Position numbers and translations under genes: made by a program
Shown: positions 19,003 through 30,300 of the stretch, one piece after another
Layout of the letters: each line of letters opens with the position of its first letter
How positions within the stretch are numbered: the stretch's first letter is position 1
NCBI GenBank assembly: GCA_001661245.1
Contig: KV454014.1
Coordinates: forward strand, 1,339,942-1,403,941
Reading direction: 5' to 3'
DNA length: 64,000 bases
Source: Pachysolen tannophilus NRRL Y-2460
Lineage: Eukaryota > Ascomycota > Pichiomycetes > Alaninales > Pachysolenaceae
The notes under the pieces: model-generated
What the model was told of the DNA's origin: nothing
The model's database searches: none
The model's input: only the letters and a program-made list of their open reading frames with translations

Positions 19003-19458
19003 TTTTTTTTTTATAATTCAAAGATTTTCAATAATTATCAAATCACAATATCTTGATGAATAGATTTAATTCTAAAAAAAAAAATATAGCAAAATAAAAA
19101 TAATAGGTAAAAAGGGTTAAAAAAGTTGAAATAAAAGGAAATGAATTGAAAAAAAAATAATTAAATGATATGAATTTTAATTGAATTTTGAAAAGTAAAA
19201 TATACAGTAATAAAAATGAACAATTATGCCGTGATGTATTCAAGGTTTATATAATGAATATATATATATATATAGTTACAAGACTAGTTCATAACATCGT
19301 AAGTTTAATGAAACCTGCTAGTTAGTATATAAACAAAGAATGGTATTAATAAATAATAAATCGTTAAAATAGTATGCAGATATAAGTGAAATCGGTAAAA
19401 CCCGTTGAAAAAAAAAACTTTTGCAAATTAATTAAACTCTATCTATTTTCTTATTAAA
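19003..19458. other. Intergenic between APT1 and MSL5
   Basis: AT-rich, with A-rich runs near 19072-19084 and (TA)n at 19257-19274. No gene. Confidence 0.5.
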
Positions 19459-21078
19459 TTATGTTGGTGGTTTTGGAGGAGCAGGTTTTGGAGGTGGTGG
19501 TGGTGGCGGTCTTGTTTTCAAAGGTGGAGGAGGTGCTGCAATTTTGGGTTGTGGTATGTTTGATGGAGGTGGTGGAGGTGGAAGTGAAGTGTTCTTGTTG
19601 ATACCAGGTGGCACTGATGGAGGAGGATGATGATGGGGAGTAGGAGCAGCTGTAGCTGTAGAAGATACATGCGGAGCGGCTCGTGGCAATGTTGCTGGTG
19701 GTGGTAATGTTGCTGGTGGTGGTAATGTTGCCGGTGGTGGAGGTGGTATCTTGTTGGAAGTTGTTGAGATTCCAGGTGGATTTCCTGTTTGACTTTTAAT
19801 GAGATTGGATGGAGGCACTCTTGGATGTGGTGGAAGTAATAGCTGTGATGAATGTTGCGATGAGTGTTGTGATGAATTATAATTATTTCTAATTTCTGGT
19901 TTTGGTGAATTAGATTTTGACCAAGGTGCATTTGGTAAGAAACTTGGATTTCCAGTTGAATGATAGTTATTATTATTATTATTGTTGTTATAGCCTGCCT
20001 CAGCTTCTGCTCCACCTAAATCTTTCATAAATTGGTTGATTTCATCATCGATCAGTTCATTTCTATAGCCGTTATTATTTCTGTGATGACAATCTCTAGC
20101 AATATGACCAACATGTCCACAAATATCACAAGTGATTGACCTGAAACCTCTATGAGATCCATTATTAAATTTGTCTGGACATTGATATTTCCTATGTCCA
20201 GAAATTCCACAAATTGGACAAGGTCTACCATCATCTTGAGGAACTCTTAAAGTACCATTTAATACAGCCAAATCTCTTAATTGAGTTCTTTTCAATTCAT
20301 TTTGTCCCTCAGGAGCATTTATAGTTTTCTCTATAACTTCTTTACAAAGTTGTACAGCTTTATTTATTTTTTCTTCTGAATCTGATGTAATTAAACAATG
20401 TAAATCATCTTCTAAATTATTTTTATCCAGAGTTAAATTTGAAGTATTTTTACCACCTTTAACAGAACCTTTACCTCTAAGTGCAATTGTAGCACCACTT
20501 TCTTGTTGTAAATTTTTTAAAGTATTACCTCTTGGTCCTAAAAATAATCCCATAAAATTTATATCTGGATAATCTTTAACTGGTAAATATAATTTTTCCA
20601 TTGTTTTTAAAGGTTTTTTATAATTTGCAGGTGGTGAATAAAATGTAATATTTTTCATAGCATAATCAATTAATCTATGTCTTTCATCTTCTAATTTTTT
20701 CCTGTACCTTATTTGTCTAGTATTTATTCTTTTACCATCACCATCATATTCTGGTGGAGGTGATGGACTTCTTAAACCATCTGGTGGAATATAATCATTA
20801 ATATTTAATTTAACTGTAATCTCTTCAATTCTATAAATCGTTTGAAACAGTAATTTTTGCTCCAAACTTAACAGACCTTGAATATTTACCGGAACATTCA
20901 TAAGGTTTAAAGGTAAATTTTGTGCTTTTGATCCATTCCATCTTGATTTATAAATATTAGCGCCACTTCCAAAACTTAAAGAATTAGAATATACCAGCTG
21001 TTTCAACTTCTTCCTTCCCCTTTCACCATCATTTTCAACCCCAAGAGCAGGAGCATACGTTCTCTTATAAGATGACAT
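19459..21078 (-). CDS. MSL5: Branchpoint-binding protein (SF1/BBP)
   Basis: Splicing factor that recognises the intron branch site (TACTAAC) in the commitment complex together with Mud2. The 539-residue product has the helix-hairpin N-terminus, a KH-QUA2 domain (NFMGLFLGPRGNTLKNLQQ near 173-191, then GSVKGGK), and two CCHC zinc knuckles (CPICGISGHRKYQC near 283 and CDICGHVGHIARDC near 316). A long tail of His/Asn and Pro-rich sequence with runs such as PPPPPPP fills the last ~170 residues. The Pro-rich tail is family-typical but long here (yeast Msl5 is 476). It fits the conserved TACTAAC branch sites seen in this window's introns. Confidence 0.95.
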   Translation of the reverse strand: MSSYKRTYAPALGVENDGERGRKKLKQLVYSNSLSFGSGANIYKSRWNGSKAQNLPLNLMNVPVNIQGLLSLEQKLLFQTIYRIEEITVKLNINDYIPPDGLRSPSPPPEYDGDGKRINTRQIRYRKKLEDERHRLIDYAMKNITFYSPPANYKKPLKTMEKLYLPVKDYPDINFMGLFLGPRGNTLKNLQQESGATIALRGKGSVKGGKNTSNLTLDKNNLEDDLHCLITSDSEEKINKAVQLCKEVIEKTINAPEGQNELKRTQLRDLAVLNGTLRVPQDDGRPCPICGISGHRKYQCPDKFNNGSHRGFRSITCDICGHVGHIARDCHHRNNNGYRNELIDDEINQFMKDLGGAEAEAGYNNNNNNNNYHSTGNPSFLPNAPWSKSNSPKPEIRNNYNSSQHSSQHSSQLLLPPHPRVPPSNLIKSQTGNPPGISTTSNKIPPPPPATLPPPATLPPPATLPRAAPHVSSTATAAPTPHHHPPPSVPPGINKNTSLPPPPPPSNIPQPKIAAPPPPLKTRPPPPPPPKPAPPKPPT

Positions 21079-21723
21079 GACCTAGTCTCTCTTCTTACAA
21101 TATTTTCTTGTAATATTTTCTAACGGCGCTTAATTATAATTATTATTATTATGTTTTTACAACACTCATACAAAAAAGAGAAAAAGAGAAAAAATCTCAA
21201 AGAACACACAATTCGATCTGCCAAAAAGAACAGTAAAAAAAAAAACATCAAAAGATCCACCACTTAACGTGTCAGTAAATTTCTTGTGAAAAAAAATAAA
21301 AAAATGAAATCTGTCAATGATGCAGTTTTCTTTTTTTTTTTTAAAAAAGTGCACGGGTCAGCAAAAAAACCTTTTGAAAATCGGAATTTGAAAAATTTTG
21401 AAAATTCGGAACTCGGGGTCTCGAGACTGTCAAACCGAGGTAAAAGAAATCCTTACTAATTTACGTGTCAATTAAGAAGATGTAAAAATGTAAAAAAAAA
21501 AACAGGAAAAAAATCTGTCATTTTTGCTTTTTTTTTTATTGACACGGTGTGACATTAAGTGTCATGCTATTTGTATATTGATATTAATTATGGGGTTTTT
21601 TTTTGCCTATTTATAAAGTAATTAGAATAAATATCAAAAAAGAAAGAATAATAGTTATAATTGATTGATTATATCAAAGGATTTTATTTTATTTTATTTA
21701 TTTTTCAATCAATCGAATTTGTG
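21079..21723. other. Divergent promoter region of MSL5 and the complex I subunit gene
   Basis: About 645 bp, with A/T homopolymer runs and no supported gene. GTGACATTAAGTGTCA at 21549-21564 is an imperfect palindrome (TGACA-N4-TGTCA). Confidence 0.5.
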
Positions 21724-22053
21724 ATGGCTCCGTTACAGCAAGTTAGTAGACATGGTGGACCAAGCAAGTGTTTTCCTGAATTTCAAAGAGTTGTGGAATG
21801 TATGACAAATGATAAGAATGATTCTTATAAACCTTGTGAATTGTTTAAAAATGATTATATAGAATGTAGAAAACATAAATTAGAAAGGTATAAGATGTTT
21901 TTAATGAAAAATGAATTACAACAACAAGAGATTGATGAGGCAAAAGTTGGTAATCCTTATGTTAGGAAGAGACAATATTTAACTCCAAAAACTTTAGGAT
22001 TAGTTGATGATGAATATGATACTGATAGAGAAATTAATTTAAATTTTTACTAA
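21724..22053 (+). CDS. Complex I 15-kDa subunit, NDUFS5/NIPM-like twin CX9C protein
   Basis: A 109-residue CHCH-type protein. Its N-terminus (APLQQVSRHGGPSKCFPEFQ) and twin CX9C motifs (Cys16-X9-Cys26 and Cys38-X9-Cys48) fit the NDUFS5/NIPM accessory subunit of NADH:ubiquinone oxidoreductase. Such proteins are imported by Mia40 and sit on the intermembrane-space side of complex I. The remainder is a charged, mostly helical tail ending DDEYDTDREINLNFY. Start is ATG 21724; the frame is open to 21661 only with a TTG. S. cerevisiae and relatives have no complex I, so this gene has no counterpart in the otherwise syntenic MSL5-CFT2 block. An alternative is another CX9C mitochondrial protein. Confidence 0.7.
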   Translation: MAPLQQVSRHGGPSKCFPEFQRVVECMTNDKNDSYKPCELFKNDYIECRKHKLERYKMFLMKNELQQQEIDEAKVGNPYVRKRQYLTPKTLGLVDDEYDTDREINLNFY

Positions 22054-22115
22054 GAGATTATATTATTTATTTATTTATTTATTTATTTATTACAATATAT
22101 TTATTTTTATTTATT

Positions 22116-24782
22116 TTAGAAATGTGCTAACATATCGTTAATTAAATCTCTAACTTCGTAAAAACATTCATTAGGTATACCATCAATGATTAAGTCTTCA
22201 TTAATTTTTTTAATTAAACATAAATCATCATTAATAACTAATATACCTTCACCTTTAAATTCAGCTTTATAATTGATATTATTTAATTTTTTCTTTAATT
22301 CTAATAATTTTAAATCACCAATTGTAATTTCTTGTGTAGTTGCTGTTGTTGTTGAAGATGAAGAATCCAATTGTTTTAATACATATTTAGGTTCATTACT
22401 ATCTGTATTTGAATCATTTTTAACTAATTCTCCATATACATGACTTATACTATAACCATCATTTAATTGTTGCCATTTAATAAATTTACTTTGTTCAAAA
22501 AGTTCATCAATTTTAATATCAATATTTGTAATAATTCCTTTAATTTCAATTTTTTTATTTTTAGTAGCAATTAATAAAAATCCTCCATCTTTATCAGGAA
22601 TTTTTTCTTTAATTAATTCAATATTATTTTTTATTAAATTTGATTGTTGTTGTAAAATAGATTGTTCAGATGGTAATGATAAATTATTATTATCATATAC
22701 AATGATTTTTTTAGGTTTAATCAAATTTAAAATTAATAAATAAGATCTTAAATCAACTGTACCACTTAAATCAACAAATGATAATCCACACCTTGTTCCA
22801 ATATTTACCGTTGAATTCACTAATTTTTTAGGTGCAATTAATGGATCTAAAGATTCTACTAACCTTATTTCTTCTTCTTCTTGTTTAGTTTTTTTCTTTG
22901 TCTTTTTCATATTTGAATTTTTTTTATTTTTATTCAATTTATGCTTATTCCATTTCCTCTTTCCACCATCTTCTGTTTCATTATACTCATAATCACTTTC
23001 ATCACCATTATCTTCAGCCATTGTATTACTACCGTTAAGATTTGATGATATTTTTTTAAAATTCAATTTTTCTTCTTCTCTAATAAAATCTTTAATATTA
23101 ATTACTTCACCATAATCATCAAATTTCTTCTTGATATTATTACCTATAAATGGGAAAATTTTATTTTTATTCTTATTAACTAATCTTAAATCAAAATCAA
23201 ATTTTAATTCATTAATTGACAAATCTTTATTATTTTCATCAATAAGTTTACCATCTTTTGTATTACTTCCATCAGCATTAACACTTAAATTATTGGTGCC
23301 CTGGTTTTTATCATTTCCGTTATCAATGACATTATTATTATTATCGATTGTGATGTTATTTGTTGCAACGTCATTTTTTTCATCATCACTTTCTTCATAA
23401 TCATCACTTTCATTTATATTTAATCTTAATTTTTCATCATTTAAAATTTTCAAATTTTCTTTTTCTAAATTTTTTAAAAAATTTTTATCTTTTCTACGTT
23501 TATTAATTTTTTTAATATAATCAATTAATTCATTATTCTGTAAGAGTTCAAATCTAATATTATTGAAAGATAAAATTTCTTGTAATGGAACAGCAATACC
23601 ATCTTCTAATACTCCATTATTTCTTTTAAGACATAAATTTTCCCAAATTTTGTATAATTTAAAACCTAAAGAATTTTCAAAATCACATTTTTCAGTTAAG
23701 ATTAAAGTATTTTTTTCATCATCACAAAGTTTCATTAAAACATTAGAACTTAATGATCCATCATTTATTTCTAAATCTGTAACAAACATAATTTTGGGTC
23801 CAATAAAATGGTTCAATTCATTTAAATCTTCAATTAATAAAACTCTTGAAGGATCAAAAGGAATTTGATTTTTAACTTCCCAATTTTTAATAATTTGTGG
23901 TGACATCCATTCCAACATATTTCCAGCTAAACTTAATGATTTTGTACCAGTTTGAGATAAAAGTAAAACTGGAATTGGAGCATTTTTCAAATGATCATCA
24001 ATAAGATGTATTAATTCAAAGATTCTACCTGAAATAGAAGTAGGTAATATAACTGTACCACCTCTACTAAGGGTAAAATCTATTAATTTTAAAAAAGTTT
24101 CAACTTTTTTTTTATAAGATTGTAAAGATCCTAAATTTGATGAAGTTATTATTGATGTTGGTCTTAATAATTGAGGTAATGGAAGTCCATTATTTTGTTG
24201 TAAAAAAGATGATGCATTTAAAAAAGAATCTCTTGAATGATTAAAAACTGGGGAATAAATGATTTTTTCATTTGAATTATTTAATAATAACCAAAATGAA
24301 CCACCTAAAGTATGACCTGAATTAAAACAAAAAATTTTAAAATTATTTAAATGTGATAAACTTATAGATTGACCATGTTTTAATAATTGACAACAATTAT
24401 TAAAACAATCATCTAAATCATCCAATTCAATTAAATTATTATTAAAAGGACCAATAAATCCAAAATTTTTATATAATTCAATTATAGCTAATTTACCTAA
24501 TTGAGATATTGGTAAAGTTGTATAAATTTTAATCCTAGATAAAATCATTGGAAATTTTTTAAAAATTAAAGGTAATGATCCAAGATAATCTATTGTTGAA
24601 TGAGAAATTATTATAAAATCAATAGTCGGTATAATTGGATCTAAAAATGATAAATCAGTCTTACCATCCCAACCTGGATCAGCCAATATTTTAATCTTAG
24701 TATTGGTTGATTCATCTTCAAAAGTTAATAAACAAGTTTTAATCGATGATTCCTCAGGCGACAAAAGAGTAAACGTAAACAT
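22116..24782 (-). CDS. CFT2: Cleavage and polyadenylation factor subunit Cft2/Ydh1 (CPSF100)
   Basis: Subunit of the nuclear cleavage and polyadenylation factor, paralogue of the endonuclease Brr5/Ysh1 without activity. The 888-residue product has an N-terminal metallo-beta-lactamase fold in which the zinc-binding HxHxDH motif is degenerate (SHSTIDYLGSLPLI near residue 60), as expected for Cft2. A beta-CASP domain follows (GGTVILPTSISGRIFELIHLID near 235). A long Asn/Asp/Lys-rich insertion spans about residues 450-640. The C-terminal domain ends with the family-like LIIDGIPNECFYEVRDLI. Yeast Cft2 has 859 residues. The gene is convergent with the complex I gene, only 62 bp apart. Confidence 0.93.
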   Translation of the reverse strand: MFTFTLLSPEESSIKTCLLTFEDESTNTKIKILADPGWDGKTDLSFLDPIIPTIDFIIISHSTIDYLGSLPLIFKKFPMILSRIKIYTTLPISQLGKLAIIELYKNFGFIGPFNNNLIELDDLDDCFNNCCQLLKHGQSISLSHLNNFKIFCFNSGHTLGGSFWLLLNNSNEKIIYSPVFNHSRDSFLNASSFLQQNNGLPLPQLLRPTSIITSSNLGSLQSYKKKVETFLKLIDFTLSRGGTVILPTSISGRIFELIHLIDDHLKNAPIPVLLLSQTGTKSLSLAGNMLEWMSPQIIKNWEVKNQIPFDPSRVLLIEDLNELNHFIGPKIMFVTDLEINDGSLSSNVLMKLCDDEKNTLILTEKCDFENSLGFKLYKIWENLCLKRNNGVLEDGIAVPLQEILSFNNIRFELLQNNELIDYIKKINKRRKDKNFLKNLEKENLKILNDEKLRLNINESDDYEESDDEKNDVATNNITIDNNNNVIDNGNDKNQGTNNLSVNADGSNTKDGKLIDENNKDLSINELKFDFDLRLVNKNKNKIFPFIGNNIKKKFDDYGEVINIKDFIREEEKLNFKKISSNLNGSNTMAEDNGDESDYEYNETEDGGKRKWNKHKLNKNKKNSNMKKTKKKTKQEEEEIRLVESLDPLIAPKKLVNSTVNIGTRCGLSFVDLSGTVDLRSYLLILNLIKPKKIIVYDNNNLSLPSEQSILQQQSNLIKNNIELIKEKIPDKDGGFLLIATKNKKIEIKGIITNIDIKIDELFEQSKFIKWQQLNDGYSISHVYGELVKNDSNTDSNEPKYVLKQLDSSSSTTTATTQEITIGDLKLLELKKKLNNINYKAEFKGEGILVINDDLCLIKKINEDLIIDGIPNECFYEVRDLINDMLAHF

Positions 24783-25869
24783 ATCCAGCAGCCAACAAAA
24801 AAAAAAAAAGACAGTAATAACAAATATATTCTCTTTTGAATCAACTATTACTTATCCAAGTTATATATATTTATACTATTACTGATACTTTTTTTTTTTT
24901 TTACTACTACTACTATACTTATTTGTCTTGAATTCTTTTTTATTTTTAATTTTTTAATTTTTTCTTTTTTCATTGTAAATTTTAGTGCAAAAAACACAAA
25001 AAATCCAAAACGGAAGTTAGTAAAATGGACCACGACTTTACCCATGCACAATAATGCAACTTGGAGAAAATTTGTAACAATAATGTAACCAAAATGCAAC
25101 AATAATGCAGAAATATGCAAAGCGGTGCGTGGAAAAAACTAAAAAGTTTATATACTTAGTATGTAACATTATGCACTATGTAACCACAAAGAAAAACAAA
25201 GAAAAACAAAAAAAAACAGATTGGTAACTATGGTACTTAATAGTTATATATAAAATATAAATTTGTTCGAGTTGACAAATCTTCTCTGTTTGTGATGACT
25301 GCTATCTATCGTAGTGACCGATGATGGTGATAGTGATGAGAAAAGTTCAATCTCAATATCAATGACAATGACAATGACAATGGCAGCTGTTTTCCATATA
25401 TCCAATTAGAGATTAGGGTTTGCCTGAAATAATTTTATTCGGTCATATTTGTGACACAGTCTATATATAAGTCACAAGATGTCACAAATTTTTTTGATGA
25501 CACTCCACGAAGAAAACTTTGAAGACATCACTAAAGTAATGGGTTATAACATCTTACATCTTCAAAGTTTCTGTCTCTGTGGTTTCCATTCAATTTAGGT
25601 GTTAGTTCTTTCATAAGGAAGGAAGATTTCTAATATATAGTGCGGTATTTACACAGTGTCTGCCATTTCTAAAAGGTTTAGTTCTCATAGACCAAACCAC
25701 TATTCAATTGGTAATGGAAGAGAAGATTTAAAAAATGACTACGAGGAGATAAGGGATTTGAGATGGCTAAGTTAGAAGGAAAGAATTGAGTTGGATATTT
25801 TATCTACATGTGTTTTTGTTCGATAAATATCGTTACGTTAAACCAAGTATATTAATAATAATTTCGATA
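24783..25869. other. Intergenic between CFT2 and RUB1
   Basis: About 1.1 kb with no supported gene. It holds six copies of ATGCA and several of GTAAC within 25044-25185, a perfect 12-bp inverted repeat at 25514-25525/25559-25570, and a short CAATGA tandem repeat near 25360-25383. It would contain the CFT2 promoter and the RUB1 3' end. Confidence 0.5.
25514..25570. repeat. Perfect 12-bp inverted repeat, 33-bp spacer
   Basis: AAACTTTGAAGA at 25514-25525 and its exact reverse complement at 25559-25570. Function unknown. Confidence 0.7.
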
Positions 25870-26414
25870 TTAAAAACCTCCTCTTAAAGTTAAAACCAAA
25901 TGTAACTGTGAACCTGCTGTAATTTTATAAAATTCAATTGTTTCATCATCATTTCTTTTTCGGTTTTTAAAATAAAATTGTTAGTAACACAATATGGTTT
26001 TATTAATGAAAATATTTTTTCTTTTTTTAAAATTTACTTACAATTGTTTACCACCAAAGAGAAATCGTTGTTGAATTGGTGGAATACCTTCTTTTTCTTC
26101 CATTAATTCTTTGATACGAATGATCTAATAAGTCTCGGTCAGTATATGATTCATTCATTGGATGTAATATTTGAAAAATCCTGATAGTTACTTACTTTAT
26201 CTTGGGGTTCAACATCAACGGGAATCTATTAAATTGTTAGTCAAACATATTGAAATATCTAAATAAAAAAATTAGATTTCGATTATCGCAAACTTACCTC
26301 TCTACCCGTTAAAGTCTATATATATATAAATATAAATATAAAACCTGGTTAGTAAATAATTTCATCTTCAAAAACAAGTTCATCCGCAAAACTTACTTTG
26401 ACTTTAATTTGCAT
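25870..26414 (-). CDS. RUB1: NEDD8/Rub1 ubiquitin-like modifier, five exons
   Basis: Ubiquitin-like modifier attached to cullins. I assembled it from five exons on the minus strand: 26414-26397, 26315-26298, 26225-26196, 26124-26042 and 25954-25870, giving 77 residues. It starts MQIKVKTLTGRE, has KELMEEKEGIPPIQQRFLFGGKQL in the middle, and ends HLVLTLRGG plus one Phe, which a Yuh1-type hydrolase would remove. The introns are 81, 72, 71 and 87 nt, each starting GTAAGT and ending AG, with branch sites TACTAAC, GACTAAC, TACTGAC and TACTAAC. Intron phases are 0, 0, 0 and 2. It lies divergent to MTQ2 and next to DOP1, the order of YDR139C-YDR140W-YDR141C. The exons are too short to appear as an open reading frame. 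Confidence 0.95.
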
Positions 26415-26608
26415 CTTATCGAATTCGAAATTGAATATTGATTCCAAATTATAACAATTTTTGAATAAATTAAATAAACATCAAAAAATCCGTTTTTTAT
26501 TTTTTAATTCATTTTTCTATATCAGTGAAAAAAAACATAAAAACATAAAAAAAAATTGGGTAATTACAACTACTAGCTAAGTACAATACTTTTATTATTA
26601 AGCGATTA

Positions 26609-27295
26609 ATGTTTTCAACGCCATTATTACCCAAAGATATCGATTATGATCAAGTGTATGAGCCAGCAGAAGATTCTTTTTTATTATTAGATGTTTTTGA
26701 AAAAGATTGTTTAATGTTAAAGAATCATAAATTCAATAATACAGTTCCTTTAGTTGTTGAAATTGGAATTGGTTCAGGAATAGTAACAACTTTTATACAT
26801 AAATATATCTTACAAGATTCTATATTTATTGGAACCGATTTGAATCCGTTTGCTTGCAAGACAAGTGTTAAAACAGATGGGTTGAATATTGGGAAAGAGG
26901 AAGGTATTGATCTGATTCAATCAGATTTGGTATTCCCATTTATAACTAATAGTATAGATTTATTGGTATTTAATCCTCCATATGTTCCTACAGAATTTGT
27001 ACCTCCAGTACCGTCAGAAAATTGTTTCTCTGAAAAGAAAAATAAATGGTTAGATTTGGCTTTAGATGGTGGTTCAAATGGTATGGTTATAACAAATAAT
27101 TTATTAAAAAACTTGAAAAATTACATAAGCAAAAATGGTTTAGTCTATTTATTGTTTTGTGAAAGGAATAATCCAACTGAAGTTATTAAAAATTTTATTA
27201 AAATGGAAAATTTTCTTTGGGAAATTGAATTAGTATTGAAAAGAAAATGTGGATGGGAAGTTTTAAGCGTCTATAGATTCAAAAAATTAGTATGA
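26609..27295 (+). CDS. MTQ2: eRF1 glutamine N5-methyltransferase catalytic subunit
   Basis: SAM-dependent methyltransferase that, with Trm112, methylates the Gln of the GGQ motif of release factor eRF1. The 228-residue product (yeast 221) has the N-terminal DQVYEPAEDSFLLLD, the SAM-binding VVEIGIGSGIVTTFI near residues 48-62, GTDLNPFA near 75 and the catalytic NPPYVPT near 122-128. It ends 13 bp from the end of convergent DOP1 and diverges from RUB1. A CTG codon falls in the hydrophobic strand before SDL, consistent with Leu decoding. Confidence 0.95.
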   Translation: MFSTPLLPKDIDYDQVYEPAEDSFLLLDVFEKDCLMLKNHKFNNTVPLVVEIGIGSGIVTTFIHKYILQDSIFIGTDLNPFACKTSVKTDGLNIGKEEGIDLIQSDLVFPFITNSIDLLVFNPPYVPTEFVPPVPSENCFSEKKNKWLDLALDGGSNGMVITNNLLKNLKNYISKNGLVYLLFCERNNPTEVIKNFIKMENFLWEIELVLKRKCGWEVLSVYRFKKLV

Positions 27296-27308
27296 TAATC
27301 ATTTTAAT

Positions 27309-30300
27309 TTAAACATCAAATAAATCATCAAAACAATCTTTTTCCAAAATTTCAAAATCAACAACATAGTTTAAATTATTATAATTGTTTTCAAAATTAT
27401 AAATACTCAGATAGTTATAAAAACAACTTCTTAAATTATTAAATTTTTGATAATCTTTAACACCAGTCAATAATGGTTTAATTTTTAAATTGAGATTATC
27501 AGATATCATATTTCTTTTCAAATCTTTAACTTTACTTCTCAAAAGCTTATCATCATCATCATCAAGATCAATATGATGGTTAAGGGTATCTGAAATTTTT
27601 TCACTAGAATCTTCTTTTAAGTCAAGTCTGGAAATCTTTTCGATTAATCCAATTAATTCTTCACTTGGGTCATCTTTTTTGAAATAAACGCAATCTTCAT
27701 TGTCATTGATAAATAACCATTCATCTAATTGAAAATCTTCAATCTTTAAAATTAACAGTACATCCAACAATTTGCAAGCTTGAACTATTAATTTACTATT
27801 TGTACTCTCACCATTAATTAATGAATTTAATAATTTTTTGAAAAATTTTTGTAATTCAAAATAAACAACTGAGATTATATGTGATAAATGATTTGAGCTA
27901 AGTCTCAACAATAATATTCTAAGTAAAAGGTATAATTCTATCTTTAAATCTTCAGAATCATCATTGTTTTCCTTGTTGAAAATCTCTTTAACTTTAGTTA
28001 GTATTGGATTTATCAAATTAATATATCCATTTTTATCATTGACTAAGATTAAATAGTTTAATTTCTTCAAGTTATTTCTTTTAAAGTTTAATATTTCAGA
28101 ATAATCATTCCAATTAATTAAAGCCGATGATGCAGAACTTGTTGAAATTTTTAATATTAAATCTTGTAATTTTTCAGTATTGTCTCGTTTATACAATTTC
28201 CTGTAGATTGAATTATAAATTTTCATGTTTTGTTTAATCTTAATATTGCTGAAGAAACTATTGTTATTGAATAATAATTCATTAAACATGAGTCTCCAGC
28301 TTTTGCAACTATCTGAAATTTGATCATTGTTAATAACAATCAATAAATCCAACAACGGTTGATTCTCATTTAGCATCTCATTGAATTTCTTATTATTTTT
28401 AAAATAATTGATCAAGAAATTATTAATAACATTATTTAAAAAACTTGTCATTAATTTGTCTTGGTCGGTTATGAGAATTGAAATTTTCGGAACTGAATAA
28501 ATCAAAGATTCAACAAAATCATCTTGTTTTATATCCTTATCACTTAATATCGTATTCAAAAATTTGATGTAATAGTCTGATAATTCTTTTTTAAATTTTC
28601 TAAAATCGTTCCCATTATTTAACTTGCTCTCTATTTGATTTAGTTTAAAATTAACCAAGACTATAACTTTCAAAAGACTTGGAACTATAATTTTACTATT
28701 AATATCTTTCAAAAAATTTAGAATTATAGTAATTAAATCTTCAATCAAATCATCACTCAAAGAATTTAAATATTCAAATAAAAATTCAACTAAATTAAAA
28801 CCATTTAAATTTGAAATACTTGTATCACTGCTGTTAGTTTTACTGTTATTAATCAATTTGACAATATGTGGTAAGGTCAACTGTGGCCTCGACCCATCTA
28901 ATATGTGTAAAATCTTGAAATTTAATGCATTATGTTCTCTCTCAACGCTTATTTCAATCAAATTCTCAATAAAATTCAATGGCTCAACAGAGTGAAAAAA
29001 TTCTAAAAATTTCTTGGATTTATATTTGAATTTTGTAGAATTATAAAGCAATGATTTGTTATTGTCAATTTTAGAATGATCATAGTCATCAGTGTTGATT
29101 ATTTTGGAATTAGTTTCTGACCACAACCAAATATCATAACAACATTTGATACAATTTCTAAAAGATAAGATTATATCAATTTTTTTATTTTGTTCTAAGT
29201 TTCTGTCAACAGGAGTTTCTACTTGGAAGACTCCTTGTATTACAGTACCAAAAAAACTTTCTCCTGCACCCTCGGTACTATCGTAACCATTTGAAAGTCC
29301 ATTTGAGTCACTGTTAAAAAAATTCAATTCGTGCGTTTTCAAATAATTGTTGATAAATGATGTTAACTGCACTAGACTATTTAGCATTATTGAGATTGAC
29401 TGATCAACGTCCACAGATTCTTTACTCTTAACTTCACCTTGTGATGTTAGTATGGTTACAAAATTGTTGAATATCTTGAGTACTTTGGTTGTAATACACT
29501 CAGTTAAGATTAATGCAATATTAAATATGCTATCATTAAATTTTTTCAATGAATTAGTCAACAATTTCATTGAATAATTAAGTAAAATAGAATTTGATCC
29601 AAAAGTGATTAAGTCAATCAATAAATTAAGGAAAGAATTATTCCTATTAGTATCTTCATCAGTTTTGAAGAAAATGGCCAATTTATTCTTTTTATCATTC
29701 TGTATTATATTGTTTAGTGTATCAATCAAACTGATCAAAATTAGGTCATTATTCCTGATATGCTTTGTAGCCAAGTTGATCAAATTTTCAAAGATATGAG
29801 GTAAATTGGATTCATTACCATCTACTAGAAAAGTTATTAAACTTAACGATGATTTGAAGCTCGATTGAAACTCTTTATCATTGCTATCGGAATTTTGAAA
29901 ATTGATAAATTTCAACAAAATATTGATCATGAAAATTTTATAACTAGTATCCTTCCAATTATTCAGTTTCATGATTTTAATCAACAAATCGGAATCCAGA
30001 ACAATAACTTCATTAGTCAAATTCTCACATATAGTCAGCCTATCAATATCAATAAAGTTTATCAAATTATTCAAATTATAATTGAATTTGCATAAATCGT
30101 TTTTATCCACATTTAAGGTACTAGAACATAAAAACTCCATTTCTAAAATTGGACTTATCAAGATTTTGAAAAGTTTATTAGCATTCATGCCACTGTTAAG
30201 CAAATTCAATACCCAGTTACTTATAAAATATTTTTCATTTTCATCATTCAAGCCATCTAAAATCAATTGTAACCACTTGCTCAATATTGACTCATTATTT

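Noticed and set aside
25360-25383. CAATGA repeat as a possible regulatory array or satellite
   Set aside because: Only about four short copies; ordinary microsatellite.
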